Shown here: piece by piece, positions 1-5,040 of the stretch
Position numbering within the stretch: position 1 is the stretch's first letter
How the letters are laid out: every line of letters starts with the position of its first letter
Assembly (NCBI GenBank): GCA_947167315.1
Contig: CAMVHP010000058.1
Location: 1-5,040, forward strand
Source of the DNA: RGIG8782 sp017475895
Lineage (GTDB): Bacteria; Pseudomonadota; Alphaproteobacteria; Rickettsiales; UBA1997
Reading direction: 5' to 3'
Length of the DNA stretch: 5,040 bases
Program-made: the position numbers and the translations under genes
Notes under the pieces: model-generated
Database searches by the model: none
The model's input: the letters and a program-made list of their open reading frames with translations, nothing else
Told to the model about the DNA's origin: nothing

Positions 1-2366
1 GTTTCACCTACACATTCCCAAGCAGTAGTTTGTGCATCAGCAGAAGTATAAATCCATTCTTTATAGTTATCACTGCTTGCTGGCAAATTACTCATTTTAA
101 CCAAATAAATGTATTTGGTAGAAGGTGTAGCCACAACTGGGTAACCTGATGCGTCAGCATTAGCTGTAGTGTAGCCACCGAAATTAGCGAACTTCTCGTC
201 AATTTCGTCTTTGTTATAAACATCAGCACTCATAGCATAATCGGCGCTGACATAAAATTCGTGTCCGTTTAATGCTAGACCTTTACCAGCAGAATATGGA
301 GTTATATCCCACTCTGTTGTTTGTGCAGACCAAGTTTCAAATGCTGTTGTATCTAATTTATCGTCAATAGCACCACTGAGATAATCAATATCGGCACTGA
401 ATACAGCACTAATGTTGTCAATGACGCCTGACAAAACATCAATTTGGTCTTCAATTAAACCACTAGCTGTTTTTAATTCACCACTAAGTGTTTCAACCTT
501 TCCACTCAATTCTTCCAAATCGGCAGAATTTGCTTTAGCCGAAACTTCATTCCAATCACCACTAAATGTGTTTACAACATCTGTTGTATCATTCCATAGT
601 TTAGAACTAACTTGATATTCGTCATAAAGTTCATTCCATTTTACAGAACTTGTATTGAATTGTTCGTGTGTTGTGTTCCATTTATCAGCACTAGCTTCTA
701 ATGCTCTAGCTGCGGATGTCCAATCAGCAGAGTTACTTGTTACATTAGAACTAACACTTACAATGTTATCTAAATGAGAAGCACTAATAAAATCGTTTTC
801 GTCATAAGTAGTATCGTGTGAAGAAACAAAGATTTTACCTTCGTTAATTCCGATTTTAATGTTTTCACCTGCAGAAAATTCTAATATATCAGCACTTGTT
901 GTGGCATCAATTCCACCAATAGTTTTGAATGTTTTAACCTTAGTGATTTCTTCCCAATCACCACTATTGGTTTTAACTGTTTCGTAAACACTATTCCAGT
1001 TAGCAGAATGAGAAGTAACTTCGTCTGAAGCAGCATCCCATTTAGCACTCAAGTCTTTAATTTCGTCAAGAGCATTTGCTGACAAGAAGTTTTCTTCTAC
1101 CCAAGCAGATGTTTGTTCAAATTCTTCATTAACTTGTTCTTTAAATTCGTTAAAGTCAGTAGCGGAAACATAATCACCAGATGGTTGTAAACCAACTGCG
1201 TTAATAGAATTGTTGTTACCTGAAATAACAATATAATTACCTGATGTGTATGTTGTATCTTTTGCTGAGAGTTTAACACCAAGTCCTTCTTTTGTAAAGA
1301 GGATGTTATCGCCCTGAATGAATGACAAATTGTCAGCACTACCAGTTGCTCTAATTACTATTGGGTCTTGTGTTCCAATATCTACTACGATTTTTTCAAA
1401 ATTTCTAATACCAGTTAAAGCACTAACACTAGAAATTAAATTCCAACCACCACTAGCTGTATTTACAGTAGTGTAAACACTATTCCATTTGTCAGCACTA
1501 ATATCTGATTCTGTCAAATATCCGTTTGGGTTACTATTCAATGGATAGTATAAACCATCAGCACTATTCTTTGTTAAGAATGTTGTATTTGCCCAAGAAG
1601 ATGTAGCAGTAAATTTATTATCAACTTGTTGTTTTGTATAGTAATTTGTGAGTGGCTGGTGAGATGTCAAGAAACCAGATGGGTTTCCTTCCATTGGATA
1701 AAATGTGTTTGGTTTATATGCTGTAGCATCTAATTTGTTAGAACTCAAATTAGAAATATCAGATGTTATACCTGGGATTTTTTCAATGTTAGTTTTATAT
1801 GTTGAATTTAAACCAACAAAGAATGTATTACCATTTTGTCTACTTGTAATACCATTTTCACCTGACACGATTGTATCAGTTGGTTGAGCGGTCAAAGAAA
1901 CTGTATAAGTGGTAATACCAGTTTCTTCATCAGTAGCTGTTGTTACTGTTGTACTATTACCGGCTTTAACATCTACAACATTTCCACCAACAGAACTTAA
2001 TGTTCCGCCTGATGGACCGATAGCAGTAATTCTATCGTGTTCACCTTTGAATTCTAGCTGGTCTTGTTTTTTATCAATAGCAGCAGATAAATCCGAACTA
2101 ACAGTGTTTATTTTTGTATTTAATGTGGAACTTACACTTCCTACTGTTGAACTAACACTATCAATTTTACTTGATAATGTAGCACTAGCAGCATTTATCT
2201 TTCCAACTACTTTTTCATCTTCAGTAGTAACAAATTCTTTTGTGGCAATAATATCAGTATTGACATCCAACTTACTTCCTGGTGTATTAAAGACACCGTC
2301 GCCCTTCAAAGTGTTACCTGTTTTAACACTATCTATCGCAATTACTCTTCCACCACTTACTAGCAT
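1..2366 (-). CDS. Large repetitive tail-fibre-like structural protein (C-terminus beyond window)
   Basis: An open frame of 788 codons runs from ATG at 2366 off the left edge with no stop. The start is supported by GAGAGG at 2378-2373, six bases before the ATG. The product begins MLVSGGRVIAIDS. It is rich in Ser, Thr, Asn, Asp and Gly, has no cysteine until near the window edge, and shows no signal peptide. Near the N-terminus is a Ser-rich, coiled-coil-like stretch (about residues 50-100). After it come NPSGFLT and NPNGYLT blocks, YYTKQQVDNKF and YNKDEIDEKF motifs, a degenerate duplicated module of 74-90 residues, and 14-residue repeats of the S-[AGS]-x-W-N type. Such low-complexity repeat architecture with Y-x-K-x-x-x-D motifs is typical of phage tail fibres and adhesins; that assignment is inferred from style, not from a recognised enzymatic or receptor domain. 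All ten CGG trinucleotides on its coding strand are out of frame. A T4-late-like box lies just upstream. Confidence 0.8.
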   Translation of the reverse strand, partial: MLVSGGRVIAIDSVKTGNTLKGDGVFNTPGSKLDVNTDIIATKEFVTTEDEKVVGKINAASATLSSKIDSVSSTVGSVSSTLNTKINTVSSDLSAAIDKKQDQLEFKGEHDRITAIGPSGGTLSSVGGNVVDVKAGNSTTVTTATDEETGITTYTVSLTAQPTDTIVSGENGITSRQNGNTFFVGLNSTYKTNIEKIPGITSDISNLSSNKLDATAYKPNTFYPMEGNPSGFLTSHQPLTNYYTKQQVDNKFTATSSWANTTFLTKNSADGLYYPLNSNPNGYLTESDISADKWNSVYTTVNTASGGWNLISSVSALTGIRNFEKIVVDIGTQDPIVIRATGSADNLSFIQGDNILFTKEGLGVKLSAKDTTYTSGNYIVISGNNNSINAVGLQPSGDYVSATDFNEFKEQVNEEFEQTSAWVEENFLSANALDEIKDLSAKWDAASDEVTSHSANWNSVYETVKTNSGDWEEITKVKTFKTIGGIDATTSADILEFSAGENIKIGINEGKIFVSSHDTTYDENDFISASHLDNIVSVSSNVTSNSADWTSAARALEASADKWNTTHEQFNTSSVKWNELYDEYQVSSKLWNDTTDVVNTFSGDWNEVSAKANSADLEELSGKVETLSGELKTASGLIEDQIDVLSGVIDNISAVFSADIDYLSGAIDDKLDTTAFETWSAQTTEWDITPYSAGKGLALNGHEFYVSADYAMSADVYNKDEIDEKFANFGGYTTANADASGYPVVATPSTKYIYLVKMSNLPASSDNYKEWIYTSADAQTTAWECVGE
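549..731 (-). repeat. Run of about 14-residue S-x-x-W-N repeats in the fibre protein
   Basis: Five units follow one another: SADWTS, SADKWN, SSVKWN, SSKLWN and SGDWN. Their starts are 12 to 15 residues apart, about two heptads. The segment that follows continues with seven-residue units such as SADLEEL, SGKVETL and SGELKTA. The spacing suggests a trimeric coiled-coil or spiral fibre shaft with one Trp every second heptad. The structural reading is inference. Confidence 0.65.
786..1007 (-). repeat. Tail-fibre internal module, copy 2 (74 residues)
   Basis: This is the second copy of the module at 1499-1230. It starts SANWNSVYETV, continues through SGDWEEI and SADILEFSAGENI, and ends HDTTYDENDFI. 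The conserved positions are WNSVY, the Ser-Gly-x-Trp, the SAD-x-L-x-F-x-x-G-x-NI core and DTTY. It is shorter than copy 1. Confidence 0.7.
1230..1499 (-). repeat. Tail-fibre internal module, copy 1 (90 residues)
   Basis: This segment encodes a module starting SADKWNSVYTTV and ending DTTYTSGNYI. It aligns with the module at 1007-786: WNSVY-x-TV, then SG-x-W, then SAD-x-L-x-F-x-x-G-[DE]-NI, then a conserved DTTY. The copies have diverged and differ in length by 16 residues, mostly before the second SAD block. This suggests an old tandem duplication within the fibre gene. Confidence 0.7.
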
Positions 2367-2387
2367 TTAAAACCTCTCATTATATAC

Positions 2388-2395
2388 TATTTATG
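2388..2395 (-). promoter_or_regulatory. T4-late-like promoter box CATAAATA upstream of the tail-fibre gene
   Basis: The minus strand reads CATAAATAGTATATAATG just after the stop codon of the preceding small gene. It matches the T4 late consensus TATAAATA at seven of eight positions. With a T4-like start about six bases downstream, the message would begin near 2381 and have a leader of about 15 bases carrying the GAGAGG ribosome site. TATAAT also occurs within the same stretch, so a sigma70-type -10 element is an alternative; no clear -35 was seen. Confidence 0.5.
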
Positions 2396-2399
2396 AACT

Positions 2400-2741
2400 T
2401 TATATAAAATCTTCATCAATGACCTTAATCATTTCGTCTAATTTTTTGAGTTTCAAACCAGGTAAGCAGTCATGATAGATGTGGTTTATAAATTTCTTAA
2501 AGTTCAATAATATAAAACCGGTATCACGAACATATTTACCTTCGTGATACCAATTTATTCGCCAAACAGGATTAGCTGAGAATTCCAACTCGCCAAATAT
2601 GGCTGTATCGTTTAGACCAACCATATACCAGTTGTGATATTCGTCATTTCCTGAGTATCGTTTGCCCCCAAGAATTACTTTAAATCCCAGGGTTCTCAGT
2701 TTCTCCACTATGTCTTTCTCTATCTCGGGATTGGTGTTCAT
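2400..2741 (-). CDS. Hypothetical protein, 113 aa
   Basis: I do not recognise this protein. The ATG at 2741 is chosen because GGGAGA at 2756-2751 lies nine bases upstream; a TTG at 2768 would lengthen the frame by nine residues but is less convincing. The product begins MNTNPEIEKDIVEKL and ends in TAA at 2402-2400. A charged N-terminal helix is followed by an aromatic-rich middle (HNWYMVGL, PVWRINWYHEGKYV) that looks like beta strands of a small globular domain, then a Lys-rich C-terminal helix. No signal peptide or membrane segment is seen. Its start lies 62 bases inside the preceding small gene, which is in another frame, so the two may be translationally coupled. The only CGG on its coding strand (2520-2518) is out of frame. 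Confidence 0.65.
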   Translation of the reverse strand: MNTNPEIEKDIVEKLRTLGFKVILGGKRYSGNDEYHNWYMVGLNDTAIFGELEFSANPVWRINWYHEGKYVRDTGFILLNFKKFINHIYHDCLPGLKLKKLDEMIKVIDEDFI

Positions 2742-2883
2742 TTTTGTATTTCTCCCAAAATTCGTCAAAAGATTTAAGTTTTTCTAACATATCTTTTTCT
2801 GTGGAATCTGATTTCCAGTATTTAGCCGACAATGTTGCCGCTAAAAAATCCTGCCATTTATCTCTTAATTCGTTAATATCCAT
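2680..2883 (-). CDS. Small hypothetical protein, 67 aa
   Basis: This is a short frame from ATG at 2883 to TAA at 2682-2680, starting MDINELRDKWQDFLAATL. It is strongly charged and predicted helical up to about residue 48 (LKSFDEFWEKYKNEH). Its last 19 or so residues lie in the overlap with the next gene and look less protein-like. I do not recognise it. There is no clear Shine-Dalgarno before the ATG: a CATAAATA box ends only four bases upstream, so the message may be leaderless or the true start may lie further in. It is the first gene after the nrdG terminator. A fusion with the next gene by a +1 shift in the overlap is possible but is not marked by a CGG codon. Confidence 0.5.
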   Translation of the reverse strand: MDINELRDKWQDFLAATLSAKYWKSDSTEKDMLEKLKSFDEFWEKYKNEHQSRDRERHSGETENPGI

Positions 2884-2887
2884 ACTA

Positions 2888-2895
2888 TATTTATG
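2888..2895 (-). promoter_or_regulatory. T4-late-like promoter box CATAAATA after the nrdG terminator
   Basis: The minus strand reads CATAAATATAGTATGG. The eight-base box is identical to the one before the tail-fibre gene and one base away from T4 TATAAATA. It lies seven bases beyond the nrdG terminator, a natural place to restart transcription. Only four bases separate it from the ATG at 2883, so a T4-like start site would give a nearly leaderless message. Confidence 0.45.
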
Positions 2896-2902
2896 GAATG
2901 CG

Positions 2903-2932
2903 AAAGGCAGCCAGGACTGTGTCCTAGCTGCC
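2903..2932 (-). terminator. Intrinsic terminator of the nrdG transcript
   Basis: On the minus strand GGCAGCTAGGAC (2932-2921) pairs with GTCCTGGCTGCC (2917-2906) around the three-base loop ACA. That gives a 12-bp stem with one T-G wobble, followed by TTT at 2905-2903. The T-run is short, but the stem is long and GC-rich and sits 25 bases after the nrdG stop. Confidence 0.75.
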
Positions 2933-2937
2933 CAGTT

Positions 2938-2953
2938 CTACCAAATGTGGTAG
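2938..2953 (-). repeat. Small hairpin between nrdG stop and terminator
   Basis: On the minus strand CTACCA (2953-2948) pairs with TGGTAG (2943-2938) around the loop CATT, a perfect 6-bp stem. It directly precedes the main terminator and may assist termination or protect the 3' end of the message; the role is inference. Confidence 0.5.
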
Positions 2954-2956
2954 GGT

Positions 2957-3464
2957 TTATTTCCCAAGCGACTTTCTGTCTTCTCTGGTCAGTAATCGTT
3001 GGTTACTGCTACCCCTAAATGCCAAGGTTAAATCTTTCTTTTCTAAAATGAAAGGTCCATCAACCAAAACATCCACATTATCTAGTATCTCTTTTGTAAC
3101 ATTTTCTTTACATTTTCTGCCACCATTTATCAAATCTCGTTCATAAATGTAACCTGTAAACATCCACAATGTTTTATCAGGACATTCTTCTTTAAATCGT
3201 TTGATAAATGGTAATAATGCAGTTTGGTTTTCCTCTTCAAATGGTTCACCACCAAGAATTGTTAGACCAGATATAAAAGATTTCTTACAGGCTTCAATGA
3301 TTTCGTTTTCTTGAATTGGTGTAAATTCTTCACCATATTCAAAATCCCAAGTATCTTCATTGAAACAACCTTTACAATGGTTTCTACAACCACTAACATA
3401 CAAAGAAACTCTTACACCTGAACCATTACTTGAATCCACAAATTTTATGTTACCGGAAACGCAC
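2957..3464 (-). CDS. nrdG: Anaerobic ribonucleotide reductase activating protein, needs +1 shift at codon 4
   Basis: NrdG is a radical-SAM enzyme that uses a [4Fe-4S] cluster and S-adenosylmethionine to place the glycyl radical on NrdD. The cluster motif is GCRNHCKGC (CxxxCxxC, codons at 3388-3365), followed by FNEDTWDF, the LTILGGEPF motif and WMFTGY, all in family order. The proposed start is GTG at 3464-3462. GGGAGG (3476-3471) lies six bases upstream, inside the HNH gene end. The frame then reads M-R-F-CGG-TAA, so it would stop at once. Skipping C3455 gives MRFGNIKFVDSSNG, the usual NrdG N-terminus, and 168 residues, a normal family length. An unshifted alternative begins at TTG 3505 (182 residues, overlapping the HNH gene by 40 bases), but its extra N-terminus, MARRKWKKSLGGLKCVS, is unlike NrdG. 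The stop is TAA at 2959-2957. The identity is secure; the shift is inferred. Confidence 0.9.
3453..3455 (-). other. Inferred +1 recoding site at CGG in nrdG (TTC-CGG-T)
   Basis: Codons from the GTG are GTG CGT TTC CGG TAA. Skipping the C at 3455, or reading CGGT as one codon, gives TTC GGT AAC ATA and enters the frame of the whole NrdG protein. The recovered residue is glycine in MRFGNIKF, where NrdG proteins commonly have Gly. The unshifted product would be a four-residue peptide. Confidence 0.7.
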
Positions 3465-3465
3465 T

Positions 3466-4044
3466 TTAATCCTCCCAAACTCTTTTTCCATTTTCTACGT
3501 GCCAATGTTTACCTTTATGTTTTCCTAACATTGATTTTGAATGTTTCTGTTTTACTTCGTCAGACATTATATAACCACTTATATGATAACCAGATAAACC
3601 TTTATTCCAAGGGGATTTTCCTAATCTTGCTTTTGATTGTTTTAATCTAGTCTCCTTTGAAAGTATAGCACCTTTTCTTGGGCTAGGTTTTCCTTTTTTA
3701 CTTTTTGATATTTTTTCAGTTCTTTCGTTAAAATTACAATTTTCTTTATGTGTACACCATCTCATATTACGAACATCATTTATATTCATATCTACTGGGT
3801 GATGTGTTATATGGTCTATACAATTTCTTTGTTTCATTATATCATCTTCAGTTTTAGGAATAAAATGATCTGCTATAAAATGATGAATAGTTATTCTTTT
3901 ACCATTATAATTAAATTGCTGCATATAAAATGTATTTTCAACAGTTCCATTTTTTCTAATAATTCTTCCCTTATTAGATATGGCTATAATAGTTTTAGGG
4001 TCTTTTTTATTCGTACTAAAAGTAGAAATCCATATTTCTCTCAT
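3466..4044 (-). CDS. HNH homing endonuclease with NUMOD3 repeats, 192 aa
   Basis: This is a free-standing selfish nuclease of the HNH family; such enzymes nick or cut a related allele so that their gene is copied into it. The start at ATG 4044 has GGAG (4053-4050) five bases upstream; a TTG at 4059 is less likely. An N-terminal NUMOD4-like stretch contains ISNKGRIIRKNG (residues 22-33). The HNH core spans about residues 53-106: IHHFIADHF, CIDHITHHPVDMNINDV, NMRWCTHKENCNFN, with candidate metal and catalytic residues His54/His55, Asp77-His78, Asn89 and Asn102. NUMOD3-type DNA-binding repeats follow (KSKKGKPSPRKG at 114-125, LGKSPWNKG at 141-149, and a third near 161-182), then a tail ending GKRVWED. 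It lies between nrdD and nrdG, outside either frame, and its 3' end supplies the nrdG ribosome site. It contains no CGG. The target site is unknown but probably lies in the flanking nrd sequence. Confidence 0.88.
   Translation of the reverse strand: MREIWISTFSTNKKDPKTIIAISNKGRIIRKNGTVENTFYMQQFNYNGKRITIHHFIADHFIPKTEDDIMKQRNCIDHITHHPVDMNINDVRNMRWCTHKENCNFNERTEKISKSKKGKPSPRKGAILSKETRLKQSKARLGKSPWNKGLSGYHISGYIMSDEVKQKHSKSMLGKHKGKHWHVENGKRVWED
3471..3476 (-). promoter_or_regulatory. Ribosome binding site deciding the nrdG start
   Basis: GGGAGG lies in the last codons of the HNH gene and is followed by ATTAAA and then GTG. It is the strongest Shine-Dalgarno match in this part of the window, at an ideal six-base spacing. 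It fixes the GTG at 3464 as the start, in a frame different from the body of nrdG. The only competing site is a weaker AAAGG before TTG 3505. Confidence 0.75.
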
Positions 4045-4057
4045 AAAATCTCCAGTC

Positions 4058-4087
4058 AAAAAAGTATAGGGGTTTCTCCCCTATACT
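4058..4087 (-). terminator. Strong intrinsic terminator between nrdD and the HNH gene
   Basis: On the minus strand AGTATAGGGG (4087-4078) and CCCCTATACT (4072-4063) form a perfect 10-bp stem around AGAAA, with TTTTT following (4062-4058). It ends the nrdD transcript 23 bases after the proposed nrdD stop. It also lies five bases ahead of the HNH ribosome site, so HNH and nrdG expression needs readthrough, antitermination or a promoter not seen here. Confidence 0.85.
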
Positions 4088-4109
4088 AATTTGAAAATGT
4101 TAGTTTATA

Positions 4110-5040
4110 TTAGATGTGTTTTACTCTATCGTGAATATCACCCATTCTTCCGCTGCGCCATGAAGTTAGCATTCCCGCAAATATCCACAAACACGACGGA
4201 CAACATTCATCTTGTTCAAATCTTCATTTCCACACTGGTCACAGTGCCAAATGAATTTGCCATCTTCATTACGAATCATCTTAATAGTTCCTGTAGAACC
4301 ACAACAATGACACCAATCAAGTTCGCAATTAAGTTCTGCATACATTATATTATCATAAATGTATTTTACTACGGCTAATACAGCATCAACATTGTTTTCC
4401 ATATTTGGTGTTTCAATGTAAGAAATAGCACCACCTGGAGACAACTTCTGTAATTCTGCTTCTATATCAATCTTCTTAAACGCATCAATTTGTTCAAAGA
4501 CTGGTACGTGGTAAGAGTTGGTGATATAGTTTCTATCTGTAATACCAGGAATTGTTCCAAATCTACGCTGTAAGCATTTAGCAAACTTTTCTGTTGTGTT
4601 TTCAATAGGTGTTCCATATACAGAATAATCAATCTTTTCTACCTGCTTCCAATCACGGCATTTATCATTGAGAACATTCATAATCTTCTTACCCAATTCT
4701 CTACCTTCTTCATCGGTAATAGATTTGTTAATAAGAACCTTAACAGTTTCATAAAGACCAGCATAACCCAATGAAATAGTTGAATAGCCATTGTAAAGAA
4801 GTTTATCAATGGTTTCACCCTTCTTCAAACGAGCGAAAGCACCATTCTGCCACAAGATAGGGGCTACATCGGATTTAACACCACGCAAGTGTTCGTGACG
4901 CAATCTCAATGCTCTATGGCACAATTCCAATCTCTGTTCAAGAATATACCAGAACTTTTCCAAATCACCCTTAGCACTCAACGCAACATCAGGCAAGTTA
5001 ATGGTAACTACACCCTGGTTGAATCTACCATAATACTTTG
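4110..5040 (-). CDS. nrdD: Class III (anaerobic) ribonucleoside-triphosphate reductase, C-terminal part, with two +1 shifts
   Basis: NrdD reduces ribonucleoside triphosphates to deoxynucleotides with a glycyl radical. The window holds the C-terminal 308 residues; the N-terminus lies past 5040. The first complete codons read KYYGRFNQGVVTINLPDVAL, the conserved barrel segment of the family. The zinc-binding region has CHCC (4312-4301) and CDQC (4243-4232). The glycyl-radical motif is RRVCGYL, with the radical Gly codon at 4186-4184. In the unshifted frame the protein ends REC and TAA at 4168-4166, about 20 residues short of the family end. Skipping C4177 gives GYLGNANFMAQ; skipping C4152 then gives GRMGDIHDRVKHI and TAA at 4112-4110. 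GYLG and the terminal RVKHI are hallmarks of NrdD C-termini, so the shifted reading restores the family tail. Both skipped bases are the C of a zero-frame CGG. The alternatives are a truncated gene or sequence errors. The identity is secure; the shifts are inferred. Confidence 0.92.
4150..4152 (-). other. Inferred +1 recoding site at CGG in nrdD, second (CAG-CGG-A)
   Basis: After the first shift the frame reads ATG GCG CAG CGG AAG AAT GGG TGA. Skipping C4152 gives CAG GGA AGA ATG GGT GAT, that is Q-G-R-M-G-D, and leads to IHDRVKHI and stop. The recovered residue is the glycine of the GR-type motif commonly found before the final helix of NrdD. Without this shift a TGA follows three codons after the CGG. 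Confidence 0.7.
4175..4177 (-). other. Inferred +1 recoding site at CGG in nrdD, first (TTG-CGG-G)
   Basis: The frame reads TGT GGA TAT TTG CGG GAA TGC TAA. Skipping C4177 gives TTG GGG AAT GCT AAC, that is L-G-N-A-N, so GYL becomes GYLG as in the family. The site is three codons after the radical-bearing glycine codon, so the radical motif itself does not depend on the shift but the C-terminal tail does. Confidence 0.7.

Noticed and set aside
1097..1339. Minus-strand open frame of 80 codons inside the tail-fibre gene
   Set aside because: It is an alternative frame wholly within the 788-codon fibre frame, with low-complexity sequence and no ribosome site considered convincing.
1909..2370. 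Plus-strand open frame of 153 codons
   Set aside because: It is antisense to the N-terminal part of the tail-fibre gene. Its Val/Leu/Ser-rich sequence mirrors the Ser/Thr/Asn-rich repeats on the other strand, and it has no gene-like context.
2693..2718. A CGA codon in the small-gene overlap as another +1 site
   Set aside because: CGA is read normally as arginine in nrdG, and the downstream gene has its own ATG with GGGAGA, so no shift is required.
3466..4177. Group I intron containing the HNH gene and joining nrdD to nrdG
   Set aside because: nrdD has its own stop at 4110 after a complete C-terminal motif, nrdG has its own ribosome site and start, and no intron core was recognised. A free-standing insertion is simpler.
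4150..4177. Ordinary sequencing or assembly indels
   Set aside because: This is not excluded without reads, but it is not preferred: three errors would each have to add one C exactly before a conserved Gly codon, while 13 other CGG strings in coding sequence carry no indel.
4110..4186. Ribosome bypassing of the T4 gene 60 type at the nrdD end, between matching GGA codons
   Set aside because: A hop from the GGA at 4186 to the GGA at 4151 would lose YL and the tail residues expected after the radical glycine, and would not explain nrdG. Two +1 shifts at CGG fit both genes.
3748..4378. Two plus-strand open frames antisense to the HNH gene and nrdD
   Set aside because: They are shadows of genes with clear family motifs on the minus strand, and their translations show no recognisable features.

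Overview
This 5,040-base window is AT-rich and tightly packed, and every supported gene is on the minus strand. It looks like part of a large tailed phage of anaerobic, probably gut, bacteria. It has a long repetitive tail-fibre-like gene, a free-standing HNH homing endonuclease, an oxygen-independent (class III) ribonucleotide reductase pair nrdD/nrdG, and two CATAAATA boxes resembling T4-type late promoters. The exact phage group cannot be named from the sequence alone.

Layout in transcription order, from high to low coordinates: the C-terminal half of nrdD (5040 to 4110); a strong intrinsic terminator (4087-4058); an HNH/NUMOD3 homing endonuclease (4044-3466); nrdG, starting one base after the HNH stop (3464-2957); a hairpin and a terminator (2953-2903); a late-promoter-like box; two small unknown overlapping genes (2883-2680 and 2741-2400); a second late-promoter-like box; and a large tail-fibre-like gene (2366 to beyond base 1). 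NrdG is the radical-SAM activase that installs the glycyl radical on NrdD, so the two act together to make deoxynucleotides without oxygen. The HNH gene sits between them as a selfish insertion.

The main discovery is a recoding signal. The conserved ends of NrdD and NrdG are split between reading frames, and three single +1 shifts restore them. Each shift falls exactly at a zero-frame CGG codon: TTG-CGG-G and CAG-CGG-A at the nrdD 3' end, and TTC-CGG-T at codon 4 of nrdG. In all three, skipping the C, or reading CGGN as a four-base codon, gives glycine where the family has a conserved glycine, and the downstream frame then matches the family (NrdD ends in ...RVKHI and stop; NrdG begins MRFGNIKFVD). 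These are the only three zero-frame CGG codons I find in the window. Another 13 CGG trinucleotides on the coding strand lie out of frame and do not disturb the frame. Arginine is written AGA, CGT or CGA in the codons I checked. I infer that in this phage/host system CGG is a +1 frameshift or quadruplet codon read as glycine, rather than arginine.
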